Shown: piece by piece, positions 1 through 8,257 of the stretch
Position numbering within the stretch: the first letter of the stretch is position 1
Layout: each line of letters starts with the position of its first letter
Assembly: GCF_039522935.1 (NCBI RefSeq)
Contig: NZ_BAAAEI010000010.1
Location: 1 to 64,000 of the forward strand
Direction of reading: 5' to 3'
DNA: 64,000 nt
Origin: Bowmanella denitrificans
GTDB lineage: Bacteria; Pseudomonadota; Gammaproteobacteria; Enterobacterales; Alteromonadaceae
Program-made: the position numbers and the translations under genes
The notes under the pieces: model-generated
Databases searched by the model: none
Told to the model about the DNA's origin: nothing
Seen by the model: only the letters and a program-made list of their open reading frames with translations

Positions 1-117
1 AAACTGCGCGTATTTGATCAGACTTTAAGATGATTTACAAAGTTTGATCCCGCCCTGGAATGTGCATAGTTTGGTAGACACGCATACAGATCAATAGATC
101 TCACCTTATTAATCTAT

Positions 118-726
118 TTATGTCTTTGAGCTACTTTTCAGTTTACTTGCGCTGCGTCGGACGTGCAGTTTTTCAACTATGGACCCCAGAATCAGGATGA
201 AAATTAAATAGATGCTAACTGAACCACCACTAGAACCAGTATGCGCACCGGTGTTTGTATCTCCTAGTTCCTTCTCTACATCTGCATCGGTATAGTTAAC
301 TGATTCAATTAAAAAAAGTTCGGCGACATCATTACCACCAGTGTTGAGGACAAGTTTAAGATTGCCGAATTGCATTTTTACGCTGCTTATGTCCAGGATC
401 ATATAATCAATATTATTAGATTGCTCCAATATGCCGGATTCAACATCAATTTCATTATTGTTGAAATAGGCGTGTAAAGTGACAACTTCTGGGTTACCTG
501 TAAAGGTGAATGGTAAAATAAGGCTGTCCTCATCTGGCAGTGTTACTGCCATGACCAAAACTGCTTGTTCAGGAATACCATTAATGTCGAGTGCGGTCTG
601 CATCATTATTCCATCAGCAGTATAAATATCCTGTGATTGTGCAACAGCATCGAATACATTGATTGAAATAAGAACTAAAAAGCACTGTGATAATTTAGAG
701 TGCCAATGTTTGATTGTATCTAACAT
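118..726 (-). CDS. Secreted unknown protein with GlyGly-CTERM-like tail
   Basis: A 202-residue protein I do not recognise. A hydrophobic stretch at residues 13-30 ending in AVAQSQ looks like a cleavable signal peptide. The middle is polar and beta-rich with no motif I know. Near the C-terminus a GSSGGS stretch is followed by about 15 hydrophobic residues (IYLIFILILG...) and then a basic cluster with RR. That order (Gly-Gly-Ser, membrane helix, arginines) is the layout of GlyGly-CTERM sorting signals, which rhombosortase cleaves in Vibrio, Shewanella and relatives; about 11 extra residues after the RR are unusual. The start at 726 has GAGGAT 8 nt upstream. It lies 6 bp downstream of the next minus-strand gene, so the two are probably co-transcribed. 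Function unknown; export is well supported, the sorting call is inference. Confidence 0.75.
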   Translation of the reverse strand: MLDTIKHWHSKLSQCFLVLISINVFDAVAQSQDIYTADGIMMQTALDINGIPEQAVLVMAVTLPDEDSLILPFTFTGNPEVVTLHAYFNNNEIDVESGILEQSNNIDYMILDISSVKMQFGNLKLVLNTGGNDVAELFLIESVNYTDADVEKELGDTNTGAHTGSSGGSVSIYLIFILILGSIVEKLHVRRSASKLKSSSKT

Positions 727-732
727 GTTTTT

Positions 733-1383
733 CTATCCTCTTATCCCAACTGAAATGGCTTTTTTTCTTACGGGTATGGTGTTGCGAGATTCTGTATCAA
801 TAAGAATCAGTCCGTGAATTTTCTGCAAAATAAGATTGATAACACTGGATGACACGGGTTTGGGCTCCGATGTCAAAGGATTTGATAATGTCATACTGTA
901 GCGATAAGTGTATTCGCATCTGTAATTATAGTTGCCTGATTCATCTGAATAAGTGGCGTAAGCAGAATGTTTGTATGTGCCAAACACTTCATTTTGATAT
1001 TTGTTGCTATCAAATAGCCCTGAGAATTCATACCTGTTTACATAGGTACTGTTGGGTGAACCAGTATCAGAGGGCCGTTCATATGCAGCGGATATTCTTC
1101 CTACGACCAACCCATCCGTGGCAACTAGTGAATAATAGCTACCTGTTGTACTATTCTTAGCGTTGAAGCGATAAAACTCTACTGAACCGGTTTGTGTATT
1201 GATGTCCAAAAAATCAGAGTCGGAATAAGTAGCACCTATGCTTTCATATCCACAATAATCTAAGTCACCACTTTGAGAGATTAGATGTATGTTTGAAAAT
1301 CCACTGTCAATAATTTCAATGGCATGCAAGGAATCTGAAAAAAGTAATAGCATGAAATATATGGATCTTTTTACAATATTCAT
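733..1383 (-). CDS. Secreted hypothetical protein
   Basis: A 216-residue protein of unknown family. The N-terminus (basic NIVKR, then YFMLLLFSDSLHA) is a typical signal peptide with cleavage expected after SLHA, near residue 22. The body is rich in Ser, Tyr, Asn and Asp, with two Tyr-rich strands around residues 120-165, and has only two cysteines (C43 and one near residue 156, in YRCEYTYRYS), which could form a disulfide in the periplasm. It directly precedes the GlyGly-CTERM-like gene, with only 6 bp between them, so both probably make up one transcript encoding exported proteins. An AGGGG stretch about 7 nt before the start supports 1383. No enzymatic motif is visible. Confidence 0.7.
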   Translation of the reverse strand: MNIVKRSIYFMLLLFSDSLHAIEIIDSGFSNIHLISQSGDLDYCGYESIGATYSDSDFLDINTQTGSVEFYRFNAKNSTTGSYYSLVATDGLVVGRISAAYERPSDTGSPNSTYVNRYEFSGLFDSNKYQNEVFGTYKHSAYATYSDESGNYNYRCEYTYRYSMTLSNPLTSEPKPVSSSVINLILQKIHGLILIDTESRNTIPVRKKAISVGIRG

Positions 1384-1408
1384 GTTCCGCCCCTAATTTT
1401 TAAACTTA

Positions 1409-2917
1409 CTACTTAGCCTGCCTGACGCGACTCAAAACAATGGGGTCATCTCCTTCCAGCCCGATAACAAAAGAAATGGCGTCGTTGGAAAATGCCACCT
1501 TGGTAAAGGTGAGGGATTCGTTGCCTTCCTGCACGCCGCCGTTGGCATCGTCATATATATCTGCAACAAAAGACAGGGTTTGATTCTGGCTGTCGTAGTT
1601 ATAGTGGCCCGCTTCCATACCGTTGGTTTGCAACTCGTCGTTATCATTGGTTATCAGCGCCTCATGCCACATAAATCGGCCGTCAGCCAATAAGGTCAGC
1701 GCGAACACTTCATCATCACCGTAAAAATAGGTGCCAACGACGTTGTTATTCAATGCATTGATCTTGGTGGCGCTGAGCGCACCTTCTTCAGGAATAACGA
1801 GGTTAAGTGCTGAGGATGTGGCTTGAACTTGGGTAAATGACAAGCCGCTGCCATCGGCATTACCGCTTTGCGAAATGCCGCCATCGCCGTTGCCATCCAT
1901 AATATCCACCATCAGCGTGATGGTTTGTGTGGTGGCATCATAATTGTAGTGACCAGCCTCCATACCATTTGGTGCTTCGCCATTGGCCTCATTCCACAGA
2001 AAAATACCTTCGTTGGTTAGGGTAAGGGTGACAAACTCATCACCTGCAAAAAGCCAGGAGCCAACAATGGAGCCAAAAGCAGTGCCACTATTCATTAGCT
2101 GGGTTTCAAAGTGGCTTACCGCTGTTTGGCTATCAATAAGCTCATTGATGACATTGTCCTGCCCACCGTTTGAGACCACTGAAAGTACTGATGGCGACGA
2201 CGCAAATTCCGCCACGGACAGCGTAAAATCCACTTGCCTGGCGTTATCTTTTGCCGTCTGTGTGATGGTGATGCCATTTTCTGTTGCACCGTCCTGATCC
2301 AAACTTTGCAACAGGCGGATGATATTAATCACCTCGGGATCCGATGTGTCCGAAGTATTCGCTAAATCAAGCGGTGTCAAGATAGCGGACGCATTGGCAG
2401 AGGGAAAGATGAGATCGCCAACATGGAATGTAACCGTCTCACCCGGTATGTACTCGTACTGCCCGTTTTCATCCGTCACACCAGACAAGGTTTCGGTTTG
2501 ATAAGAGATATTGATGACTGGACTATCCAACAATACGCCTTTGGATTCAGTGTTGCTGACATTCACAACAACTGAATCGGTGGCGGTTGCCCCATCGTCG
2601 TCAGTCACTGTGACCGAAAAGGTCAAACTGGTATCCATATCGACGCTGGGCGCCATAAAACTCAGTTGGGCGCTGTTGTCACCATTTAAGGTCACAGCCT
2701 CTCCAGAGCTTTGCGACCAGGCATAAGCGCTGACACTGCCGTCACTGTCTGACGCTGTGGCGTTGATCGTCACGGTGCTTCGTTCATTCACACTCAGATC
2801 GGCACCGGCATCCACAGCGGGTGCCTGATTGGGTGTCGCTGTTTTAGGATCATCCCCGCCCCAACATGCACTTAACGAGCAGGCCATAGCGATATAGGTA
2901 AGGTGTTGTAGTTTCAT
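1409..2917 (-). CDS. PKD-type lipoprotein with internal duplication
   Basis: A probable outer-membrane or surface lipoprotein of 502 residues. I start it at 2917 rather than 2953 because MKLQHLTYIAMACSLSAC is then a proper lipoprotein signal with lipobox LSAC and a GGGA site 9-10 nt upstream. After the lipid-anchored Cys comes a Ca-type Ig/PKD-like (REJ-like) domain (NQAPAVDAGAD ... VTVTDDDGATATDSV, about residues 29-125), common in Alteromonadales surface proteins. A second region (LDSPVINISYQT ... VINIIRLLQSLDQDG) resembles a recurring domain of Vibrio and Shewanella lipoproteins. The C-terminal 200 residues hold two copies of a roughly 90-residue unit, each with a GDE(F/V) ... NGMEAGHYNYD core. 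No catalytic motif is seen; a binding or adhesion role is only a guess. Confidence 0.8.
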   Translation of the reverse strand: MKLQHLTYIAMACSLSACWGGDDPKTATPNQAPAVDAGADLSVNERSTVTINATASDSDGSVSAYAWSQSSGEAVTLNGDNSAQLSFMAPSVDMDTSLTFSVTVTDDDGATATDSVVVNVSNTESKGVLLDSPVINISYQTETLSGVTDENGQYEYIPGETVTFHVGDLIFPSANASAILTPLDLANTSDTSDPEVINIIRLLQSLDQDGATENGITITQTAKDNARQVDFTLSVAEFASSPSVLSVVSNGGQDNVINELIDSQTAVSHFETQLMNSGTAFGSIVGSWLFAGDEFVTLTLTNEGIFLWNEANGEAPNGMEAGHYNYDATTQTITLMVDIMDGNGDGGISQSGNADGSGLSFTQVQATSSALNLVIPEEGALSATKINALNNNVVGTYFYGDDEVFALTLLADGRFMWHEALITNDNDELQTNGMEAGHYNYDSQNQTLSFVADIYDDANGGVQEGNESLTFTKVAFSNDAISFVIGLEGDDPIVLSRVRQAK

Positions 2918-3000
2918 TACATCAATCCCTGGTCGAATAGCGTTATGCAGCAAGTCTTGTGCAAAACCAGGGGATTGGATATAGGTAAAACTAGCTAGTG

Positions 3001-4005
3001 CTAATTCACATCTTTACTCAGTAACAGCGCAACGGTGGATAAGCGGTTTTTGGTGCCTAAGTGCTGATACAGTTTTTTGAGGTGATTGCTGACCGTAAAC
3101 GGACTGATATTCATATGCTGGGCGATGGACTTGTCAGACAGCCCTTGTTTAAGAAAATGGCAGACACGGATTTGTTGTGGACTTAACCCGGCAAAGGGGA
3201 TGGTTTCCAACTGCAGTTCAACAAAGGTATGACGCTTGATTGCCTTAATCGGAGTGCCATCCTCCAGCGCCAGGATAACAACCTCGCCCTCAAGCATAGC
3301 CGGTAAGGTAATTTTATCCTGACCTGTTCTTTGCAACATGGCCAGAAACGCCGTCTCGGCTTCCAAAATATTACCGCGTATATCGGTAATGGCCCGATAC
3401 ACTCCTTGATGATGCTGCTGACGGCTAAAACTGGACAAAATATTCATCGTCATTGCTTCGGCCAGGTGAGGGCTGACCAGTTGCTTAATGATTTTGTCCT
3501 GTGCGCTGAATGTGTAATTACCGTACCCCATCCGGTAAAGTGAAATGACATTTAATTTATCCTGACCATCGCATTGATAAATGGTGGTCAGGGTATTGTT
3601 CAGCTCGAATTTTTTGCCATGAATTTGATAAACCAGTTCTTGAATGTAAGTGTCCCAACTGGAGAATACTTCGGGGATCATTCTGAAGCTTTGATTTATA
3701 TGTTCTACAGCGTATTTCGCTACGGGATCTTCATTCAGCATTTCGGTGGACAGCAAGCGGTTATAGTTTTCCATAAAACCGGCAGGAATATTAAAAAGAT
3801 AGGTTTCTGCCCGGGTAAACGACTCCTCAACCCCTTTGCGATAAAACCAAACACCACTTTCAAACTGGATAAACTGTTGTAGTTCACTTAAGCAATATTG
3901 GCGAAATGCATCAGCATCCAGTTGCCCGGCCTGGCGATACACGCTGGCAATATAATGTGATAGTTGGACTTGTTGTTCATGAGTAAGCTCAGTGTCTTGT
4001 GGCAT
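3001..4005 (-). CDS. LuxR-type HTH transcriptional regulator (second of pair)
   Basis: A 334-residue regulator with a C-terminal LuxR/FixJ-type helix-turn-helix: LSPQQIRVCHFLKQGLSDKSIAQHMNISPFTVSNHLKKLYQHLG, about residues 270-320. The N-terminal 260 residues contain no recognisable receiver phosphorylation site or acyl-homoserine-lactone pocket signature; it may hold a divergent PAS/GAF-like sensor. The gene overlaps the preceding LuxR-type gene by 17 bp and the two proteins share layout and length, so they look like an ancient tandem duplication that is translationally coupled. No obvious target is adjacent; the lipoprotein and secreted genes downstream on the same strand are candidates. 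The ligand is unknown. Confidence 0.85.
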   Translation of the reverse strand: MPQDTELTHEQQVQLSHYIASVYRQAGQLDADAFRQYCLSELQQFIQFESGVWFYRKGVEESFTRAETYLFNIPAGFMENYNRLLSTEMLNEDPVAKYAVEHINQSFRMIPEVFSSWDTYIQELVYQIHGKKFELNNTLTTIYQCDGQDKLNVISLYRMGYGNYTFSAQDKIIKQLVSPHLAEAMTMNILSSFSRQQHHQGVYRAITDIRGNILEAETAFLAMLQRTGQDKITLPAMLEGEVVILALEDGTPIKAIKRHTFVELQLETIPFAGLSPQQIRVCHFLKQGLSDKSIAQHMNISPFTVSNHLKKLYQHLGTKNRLSTVALLLSKDVN

Positions 4006-4879
4006 AGCCGGCCTTAATTGCTTGTACGCGATTATGTACGCCCAGTTTTCGGTAAAGGCTGGTGAGGTGGTTGTTCACTGTTGAAGCTGAAATATTCAGC
4101 GTACGGGCGATTTCTTTATTGGTTTGGCCTTGTGTAATACAAGCCAGAACGTTGTGTTCGGCTTGGCTTAACAGCTCGCCGCTATTGGCTTGTATTACCA
4201 CACGGTAAAGCTCACCGACAGTGTCCACACAAAGGCAGTGCGCCAGCTCTGGTATTGGCAGGCGCTGCTGGGCGGCGTTTATCGGCAGCATAATGCGGTT
4301 AGCATTGATATGGTGTTTCAGCAGATCGGTAAAAGAGGGAGTTGCCTCAATAATGTGCAGGTGTTTGTCCAGCAGCGCTGTCAGCGCTGGCGCTTCATCT
4401 AAACGCTGAAACAACGCGCAGGACAGACTCTCTACCAGATGCGGCACCAACAGGCTTAGCAGTTGGATGTCATTGCCGCTGAATTCAGCGCTCTGGGGAT
4501 TTCGTAGCAATTTAATACGTTGACTTGCCAAGCTTTCTGCACGCCGGATTGTTATGTCTATCTGGTGTGGTGTTTGATGCAAGGTTACACCTTGACCCAT
4601 CAGGGAGTTGACAGGCTGGCAGATGGGGGCGCTTGAAAAAGTCGGAAGATGAGCTGCCAATGGGTTAGTGGGTGAGCTTAATGATTCAATCTGCTCAATG
4701 CGCCAACTGAGCACGGCGCCCAGGCTTTTGTTATTTTTATCGTGGTAATGCCAGTCAATATAATCAAAGGGCAGTAAATACGTTAACCACTGACATAGAT
4801 GGAGACGAAAGTCCTGCATATCTCCATAATACGCGCGCTTGTATAACGCCTGGATATACGGATTACATTCAGTCAGCAT
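3989..4879 (-). CDS. LuxR-type HTH transcriptional regulator (first of pair)
   Basis: A 296-residue regulator. The C-terminus carries a LuxR-type helix-turn-helix (LSQAEHNVLACITQGQTNKEIARTLNISASTVNNHLTSLYRKLGVHNR, about residues 232-280) with the usual Gln-Thr-Asn-Lys-Glu-Ile-Ala first helix. The N-terminal 200 residues have no motif that I can assign to a known sensor. It is the upstream member of a tandem pair whose coding sequences overlap by 17 bp. A heterodimer or sequential regulatory pair is possible, but this is inference. The region upstream (4880-5077) holds no other gene that I can support. Confidence 0.85.
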   Translation of the reverse strand: MLTECNPYIQALYKRAYYGDMQDFRLHLCQWLTYLLPFDYIDWHYHDKNNKSLGAVLSWRIEQIESLSSPTNPLAAHLPTFSSAPICQPVNSLMGQGVTLHQTPHQIDITIRRAESLASQRIKLLRNPQSAEFSGNDIQLLSLLVPHLVESLSCALFQRLDEAPALTALLDKHLHIIEATPSFTDLLKHHINANRIMLPINAAQQRLPIPELAHCLCVDTVGELYRVVIQANSGELLSQAEHNVLACITQGQTNKEIARTLNISASTVNNHLTSLYRKLGVHNRVQAIKAGYATRH

Positions 4880-5077
4880 GTTGCACCGTCCCCATCGAAC
4901 TTGTTCATAATAATATGAATTATCGAATGAAATTCCAGTTTAACTGGAAGTTGGTTGAACCTGGTCCGGCCTGTTGCGGCGCAACCTATCGACATCAGGA
5001 ATGACGAGTTTCTGTCGATGATGCTGTGTTAAAAGTATCGGTTCTATTCCCACCTGGACATTTGGCTTTTAAGTCAG

Positions 5078-5761
5078 CTAAGGGCTTTTTCTTGAGTACC
5101 ATCCACAAATCAGCATGGCTTGGTAAAAAGGTATGCAATTCGCAAAGCCTGCGGCGGTGAGTAACGCCTGCATTTGTTGTGGCGACGCGACTGCAACCTG
5201 CTTCCCCAAGTAGGACGTATCGGTATGTAGTCCAGCTTGTTGATGCAGGGCTTGCCATTGCAGGCAGATATCTTTGAAGCTATCTGCCTGCAAATCCCAG
5301 CACAGATCGGCATTGATCATTATGGCACCGGGCTTTAAGCGCCGGGCAATGTGCTGGTAATAAGCCAGTCGCTCGGCTGCTGCGAGAATAAAATGCGAAA
5401 CCAGAATACTGGTGGCAGCGTCAAACGGGGTTGTATCCGGCATGTCATGCAGGTAACCGCTAAAAAAAGTGCAGCGCTGCGCTATCCCTTGCTGTTGGGC
5501 TTTTTGCTGGCAGCGGGCCAACATGGCCGCCGCCGGGTCTACCAGGGTGAAATGCCAGCCGGGAAACGCCCTTGCCAGATACAGCAATTCTTCGCCGGTG
5601 CCAGCGCCCACACAAAGCAGGTGGGCATCTTCGGGTAAGCTGGCAAACAGCGCCTGCATCTGCCAATGCAGTGCGTCTTTTAGAGGCTGCATATGGGCGC
5701 GGCTACTATCATAGCGTGCCGCCATATCTGTATTAAATGCCTTATCGAGTATGCTTTGCAT
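5078..5761 (-). CDS. Class I SAM-dependent methyltransferase
   Basis: A 227-residue class I methyltransferase. Motif I is clear (HLLCVGAGTGEELLYLAR, about residues 47-64), followed by an acidic residue that would bind the ribose of S-adenosylmethionine (FTLVDPAAAML). The later FDAATSILVSHFI and RRLKPGAIMINADLCWD match motifs II and III of the small-molecule and ubiquinone/menaquinone type methyltransferases. The substrate cannot be told from sequence. The gene is isolated, on the minus strand between the LuxR pair and a flavoprotein gene, and has no partner gene. The protein is cytosolic, with no signal peptide or membrane helix. Confidence 0.85.
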   Translation of the reverse strand: MQSILDKAFNTDMAARYDSSRAHMQPLKDALHWQMQALFASLPEDAHLLCVGAGTGEELLYLARAFPGWHFTLVDPAAAMLARCQQKAQQQGIAQRCTFFSGYLHDMPDTTPFDAATSILVSHFILAAAERLAYYQHIARRLKPGAIMINADLCWDLQADSFKDICLQWQALHQQAGLHTDTSYLGKQVAVASPQQMQALLTAAGFANCIPFYQAMLICGWYSRKSP

Positions 5762-5861
5762 GGACTTTGTTTACCTGATTCAAATACTTGTTCATCGCCA
5801 AGGCGCACAGGGACTTAGCGTGGTTTCTGTTCCTGTCACTGTTACTCTTAGCGCTGACACT

Positions 5862-6773
5862 TTATTTACTGTCTAGCTGCATCTGGATCAGGGCATGGTG
5901 CACATGGACCCCGGTCATCACCCCTGAAGCGCTGGCCAGTGTGGCGTTTTGCATTGGAATCGCCATATCACCGGCGGCATAGACGCCAGCCACCGTGGTT
6001 TGCTGACATTCATCCACCTTCACCACCGGCCCCATAAAACCGGGCTCAAAGGCACAACCAAGCTGCTTTCCTAATGTACTGGCCATTTGTGTGTTAGGGC
6101 CCACATACAGGGCCTGTATGGGGAGCTCACGGCCATCGGCCAGTCGCACGGCGAGGATTTGCGGGGCCGTGCCAAGTAACTCAATTACCGGGCTTTCTTC
6201 TATCTGTACGCCGCGTTTTTCCAACATTTGGCGTGCGTCCGAATCCGGTGAAAACTGCCCTTGAGTAAAGTAGGTGGTGGGGCCCCAGTCGGGTGCCAGC
6301 TTAGCCTGGTGAATAGAAAACTCGCTGGTGGCCAGTACGCCCAAAGGGACGTTTTTATTTTCATAGCCATGACAATAAGGGCAGTGGATGACGGTTTTGC
6401 CCCAACGTTCAGGCAAGCCAGGGATATCCGGCAATTCATCCTTAACGCCGGTGGCCAGAATGACTTTGGCGGCAGCCATATGCTCACCATTGGCCGTTTC
6501 TGCACGAAAGCCTGTGCCGACTTTTTTCACATCGACCACTTCAGCTTCCAGTAAAGAAAACCCCGGATAAGCCTGCAGTTTGGTCAGGGCTTTATCGCGT
6601 ATGGTAGCCGGGCTCTCGCCATCCAACGTGAAAAAGCCATGCGAATGAGCAGCAAAGCGGTTTCGGGGCTTGGCGCCGTCGATAACCAGTACCTGTTTTT
6701 GTGCCCTGACCAGCTGCATGGCGGCAGACAGACCGGCAAAGCTGCCACCGATAATCATTACATCAAATTTCAT
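5862..6773 (-). CDS. Thioredoxin-reductase-like NAD(P)/FAD oxidoreductase
   Basis: A 303-residue pyridine nucleotide-disulfide oxidoreductase of the thioredoxin-reductase fold. The start at 6773 gives MKFDVMIIGGSFAGLSAAMQ, with the FAD-binding glycine motif at the very N-terminus and GAGAGG 9 nt upstream; a longer reading from 6842 adds 23 residues with no homology. A redox CPYC motif sits in HCPYCHGYE (about residues 130-138), and the second FAD motif is VAGVYAAGDMA near residue 268. Proteins of this type with CPYCHGYE are common beside Rrf2 or MerR regulators and are thought to act in redox or nitrosative defence. It is divergent from an Rrf2 regulator across two repeated operator-like sites, so it is probably that regulator's target. 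Confidence 0.88.
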   Translation of the reverse strand: MKFDVMIIGGSFAGLSAAMQLVRAQKQVLVIDGAKPRNRFAAHSHGFFTLDGESPATIRDKALTKLQAYPGFSLLEAEVVDVKKVGTGFRAETANGEHMAAAKVILATGVKDELPDIPGLPERWGKTVIHCPYCHGYENKNVPLGVLATSEFSIHQAKLAPDWGPTTYFTQGQFSPDSDARQMLEKRGVQIEESPVIELLGTAPQILAVRLADGRELPIQALYVGPNTQMASTLGKQLGCAFEPGFMGPVVKVDECQQTTVAGVYAAGDMAIPMQNATLASASGVMTGVHVHHALIQMQLDSK

Positions 6774-6789
6774 AACAAGACCTCTCTTT

Positions 6790-6810
6790 AAGTAACTATT
6801 AGTGTTACAT
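6790..6810. promoter_or_regulatory. Probable Rrf2 operator, copy 1
   Basis: Reads AAG-TAAC on the left and GTTACAT on the right with a 7-nt spacer, containing the perfect inverted arms GTAAC and GTTAC. The same layout recurs at 6834-6854. It lies 17 bp upstream of the flavoprotein start, where a bound repressor would block transcription or early elongation. The identity of the binder is inferred from the adjacent Rrf2 gene. Confidence 0.55.
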
Positions 6811-6833
6811 GAAATGCTTGTATTGTTCAACAC

Positions 6834-6854
6834 AAGAAACATTAAAGGTTACAT
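6834..6854. promoter_or_regulatory. Probable Rrf2 operator, copy 2
   Basis: Second copy of the pattern AAGnAAC-N7-GTTACAT, in the same orientation and exactly 44 bp (about four helical turns) from copy 1. It lies 43 bp upstream of the Rrf2 start codon, a position suitable for autoregulation. Fourteen fixed positions are shared between copies except one, while the 7-nt spacers differ. Confidence 0.55.
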
Positions 6855-6896
6855 AAGGCTGTGGTAGCATATGGAAAATTCTTTAAACAGCCAGTT

Positions 6897-7325
6897 ATGC
6901 GCAAAGACAGCCGCCTTTCCCGGGTACTTCATGCCTTGATCCATCTGCATCACTATGGCAAACCCGCAACCTCTGACGACTTAGGTAAGATGCTTGGCAC
7001 TAATCCTGTGGTGGTGCGCAGAACCATGGCGGCACTGCGTGAACAGGGCTATGTGAGTGCGTTGAAAGGGCACAATGGTGGTTGGTCGCTGGCGAAGCCG
7101 CTAACCGAAATCACTTTATATGATGTGCATAAGGCCCTGGGCGAGGGCTCGGTATTTACTATTGGTCTGACCGACGAACATAACAATTGCCTCATCGAAC
7201 ACGGCGTCAACCAAGCCTTGCGTGACGTGATGCAGGAAGCCGAAGCACTAATGTTGGCGCGTTTTAAGCAAGTAACGCTGGCCAATCTGGCAAGCGAGTT
7301 TGACAAACACAAGCTAGCTGTTTAG
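6897..7325 (+). CDS. Rrf2 family transcriptional regulator
   Basis: A 142-residue Rrf2-family winged-helix regulator. I start at ATG 6897 (MRKDSRLSRVLHALIHLHH), which matches the conserved N-terminus of this family; GTG at 6861 would add 12 unrelated residues. The recognition region is KPATSDDLGKMLGTNPVVVRRTMAALREQGYV, followed by the wing GHNGGWSLAKP. Only one cysteine is present (NNCLIEH), so it is not the three-cysteine Fe-S type (IscR, NsrR); it resembles the YwnA-like branch. Divergent from the thioredoxin-reductase-like gene, with two operator-like repeats between them. It ends 2 bp before the stop of the convergent aminotransferase gene. Confidence 0.88.
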   Translation: MRKDSRLSRVLHALIHLHHYGKPATSDDLGKMLGTNPVVVRRTMAALREQGYVSALKGHNGGWSLAKPLTEITLYDVHKALGEGSVFTIGLTDEHNNCLIEHGVNQALRDVMQEAEALMLARFKQVTLANLASEFDKHKLAV

Positions 7326-7327
7326 TT

Positions 7328-8155
7328 CTATGCAGGGGAGCTTGGAATGATTACTCTGGGCTCCCGCTCAAACGCCCGGCGTAATAACGCAGAAAATTCA
7401 GTGGAATCTGGTACGGCATGTTCATCTATCTGATAAACGGGCAGAGCCGGGGTCCAGGAATTCATCAATACTGCACCTTGCATACTGGCAAGATCGGTTA
7501 AATTAACTTTTCGCGTTTGCTGAGGAACATGCAATTCACTTAGCTGTCTTTGCACTATACCCATAGTTGTGCCAAGCAAATAGTCCGCTTTGGGCCAGAT
7601 AACCGACTCACCATCCCAAAAAGCAATATTCCAGATAGAGCCTTCACTGATAAAACCCAACTGGTCGACAAATACCGCATCATTAAACCCCTGCTCTGCT
7701 GCCTGGCGCAAATAATAGGTTTTAGCGACTTCCCCCGAATGTTTGATATGTGCGAGATGCCGTTGGTGTATGAAGGATTTAAGTGCAAAAGGTCCGCTTG
7801 GACCATCTGATGGCGGCAAGGTGCGAACAAACAGGTGCAGCTGTTCACCTTGTATATTGGCGGTAAATTCTCCTGCACTTGAGTAGAGTGTGGCTAGCAG
7901 CGAACAATCAGTTGGGCTGGTACTCACAGCGTCGGCCAGATAACGGCAGATGCGTTTTTCCGACATCGTATTGGCAAAGAGTGCTAGGGATGCCTGTTGC
8001 AGGCGTTTTAGGTGTAAGTCCAACCCGCGGATACGGCCATCTCTGACCTGCATGGCAGTAAAATGGGCAAAGCCTGCAAAAGCAAGGCCTGTTAGTGGCT
8101 CGGCAGTTGCCGGTTGGCCGTTAAGGGTGGTGACAAATTCAGCCTGCGCAAACAT
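7328..8155 (-). CDS. Class IV PLP-dependent aminotransferase-like protein
   Basis: A 275-residue fold-type IV pyridoxal-phosphate enzyme related to D-amino acid/branched-chain aminotransferases and aminodeoxychorismate lyase. Visible marks are GLDLHLKRL near residue 45, the probable Schiff-base lysine in HIKHSG (K138), GFNDAVFVDQLGFISEGSIWNI (about 153-175) with the conserved Glu-Gly-Ser, and the phosphate-binding LLGTTMGIVQ. The start at 8155 (MFAQAEFVTTLNGQP) is chosen because TTGGAG lies 9 nt upstream and the family N-terminus begins there. It is divergent from a LysR regulator, the usual arrangement for an activator and its target. The substrate is unknown. Confidence 0.82.
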   Translation of the reverse strand: MFAQAEFVTTLNGQPATAEPLTGLAFAGFAHFTAMQVRDGRIRGLDLHLKRLQQASLALFANTMSEKRICRYLADAVSTSPTDCSLLATLYSSAGEFTANIQGEQLHLFVRTLPPSDGPSGPFALKSFIHQRHLAHIKHSGEVAKTYYLRQAAEQGFNDAVFVDQLGFISEGSIWNIAFWDGESVIWPKADYLLGTTMGIVQRQLSELHVPQQTRKVNLTDLASMQGAVLMNSWTPALPVYQIDEHAVPDSTEFSALLRRAFEREPRVIIPSSPA

Positions 8156-8257
8156 ACAAGAACTCCAAGGTGTAAATACAGCTGCCATGATGAGGATTTG
8201 ACGCGACGAAGAGAAACGAGTATTTCTCAATACATCATTAAGTATTCTTTGAAGATC

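Noticed and set aside
13..25. A 13-base match (TTTGATCAGACTT) between the left edge and about 58455
   Set aside because: Dozens of 13-base matches are expected by chance in a 64-kb window; there is no longer shared block around either copy.
1..117. Possible gene or regulatory element at the left edge
   Set aside because: No open frame with a ribosome site and no strong inverted repeat could be seen in these bases.
5788..5982. Short hydrophobic plus-strand frame upstream of the methyltransferase
   Set aside because: It runs antisense into the flavoprotein gene and has no good ribosome site; the hydrophobic start is probably chance.
8114..8257. N-terminal extension of the LysR gene at 8258
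   Set aside because: It runs antisense over the aminotransferase N-terminus, adds 48 residues unlike any LysR protein and lacks a ribosome site.
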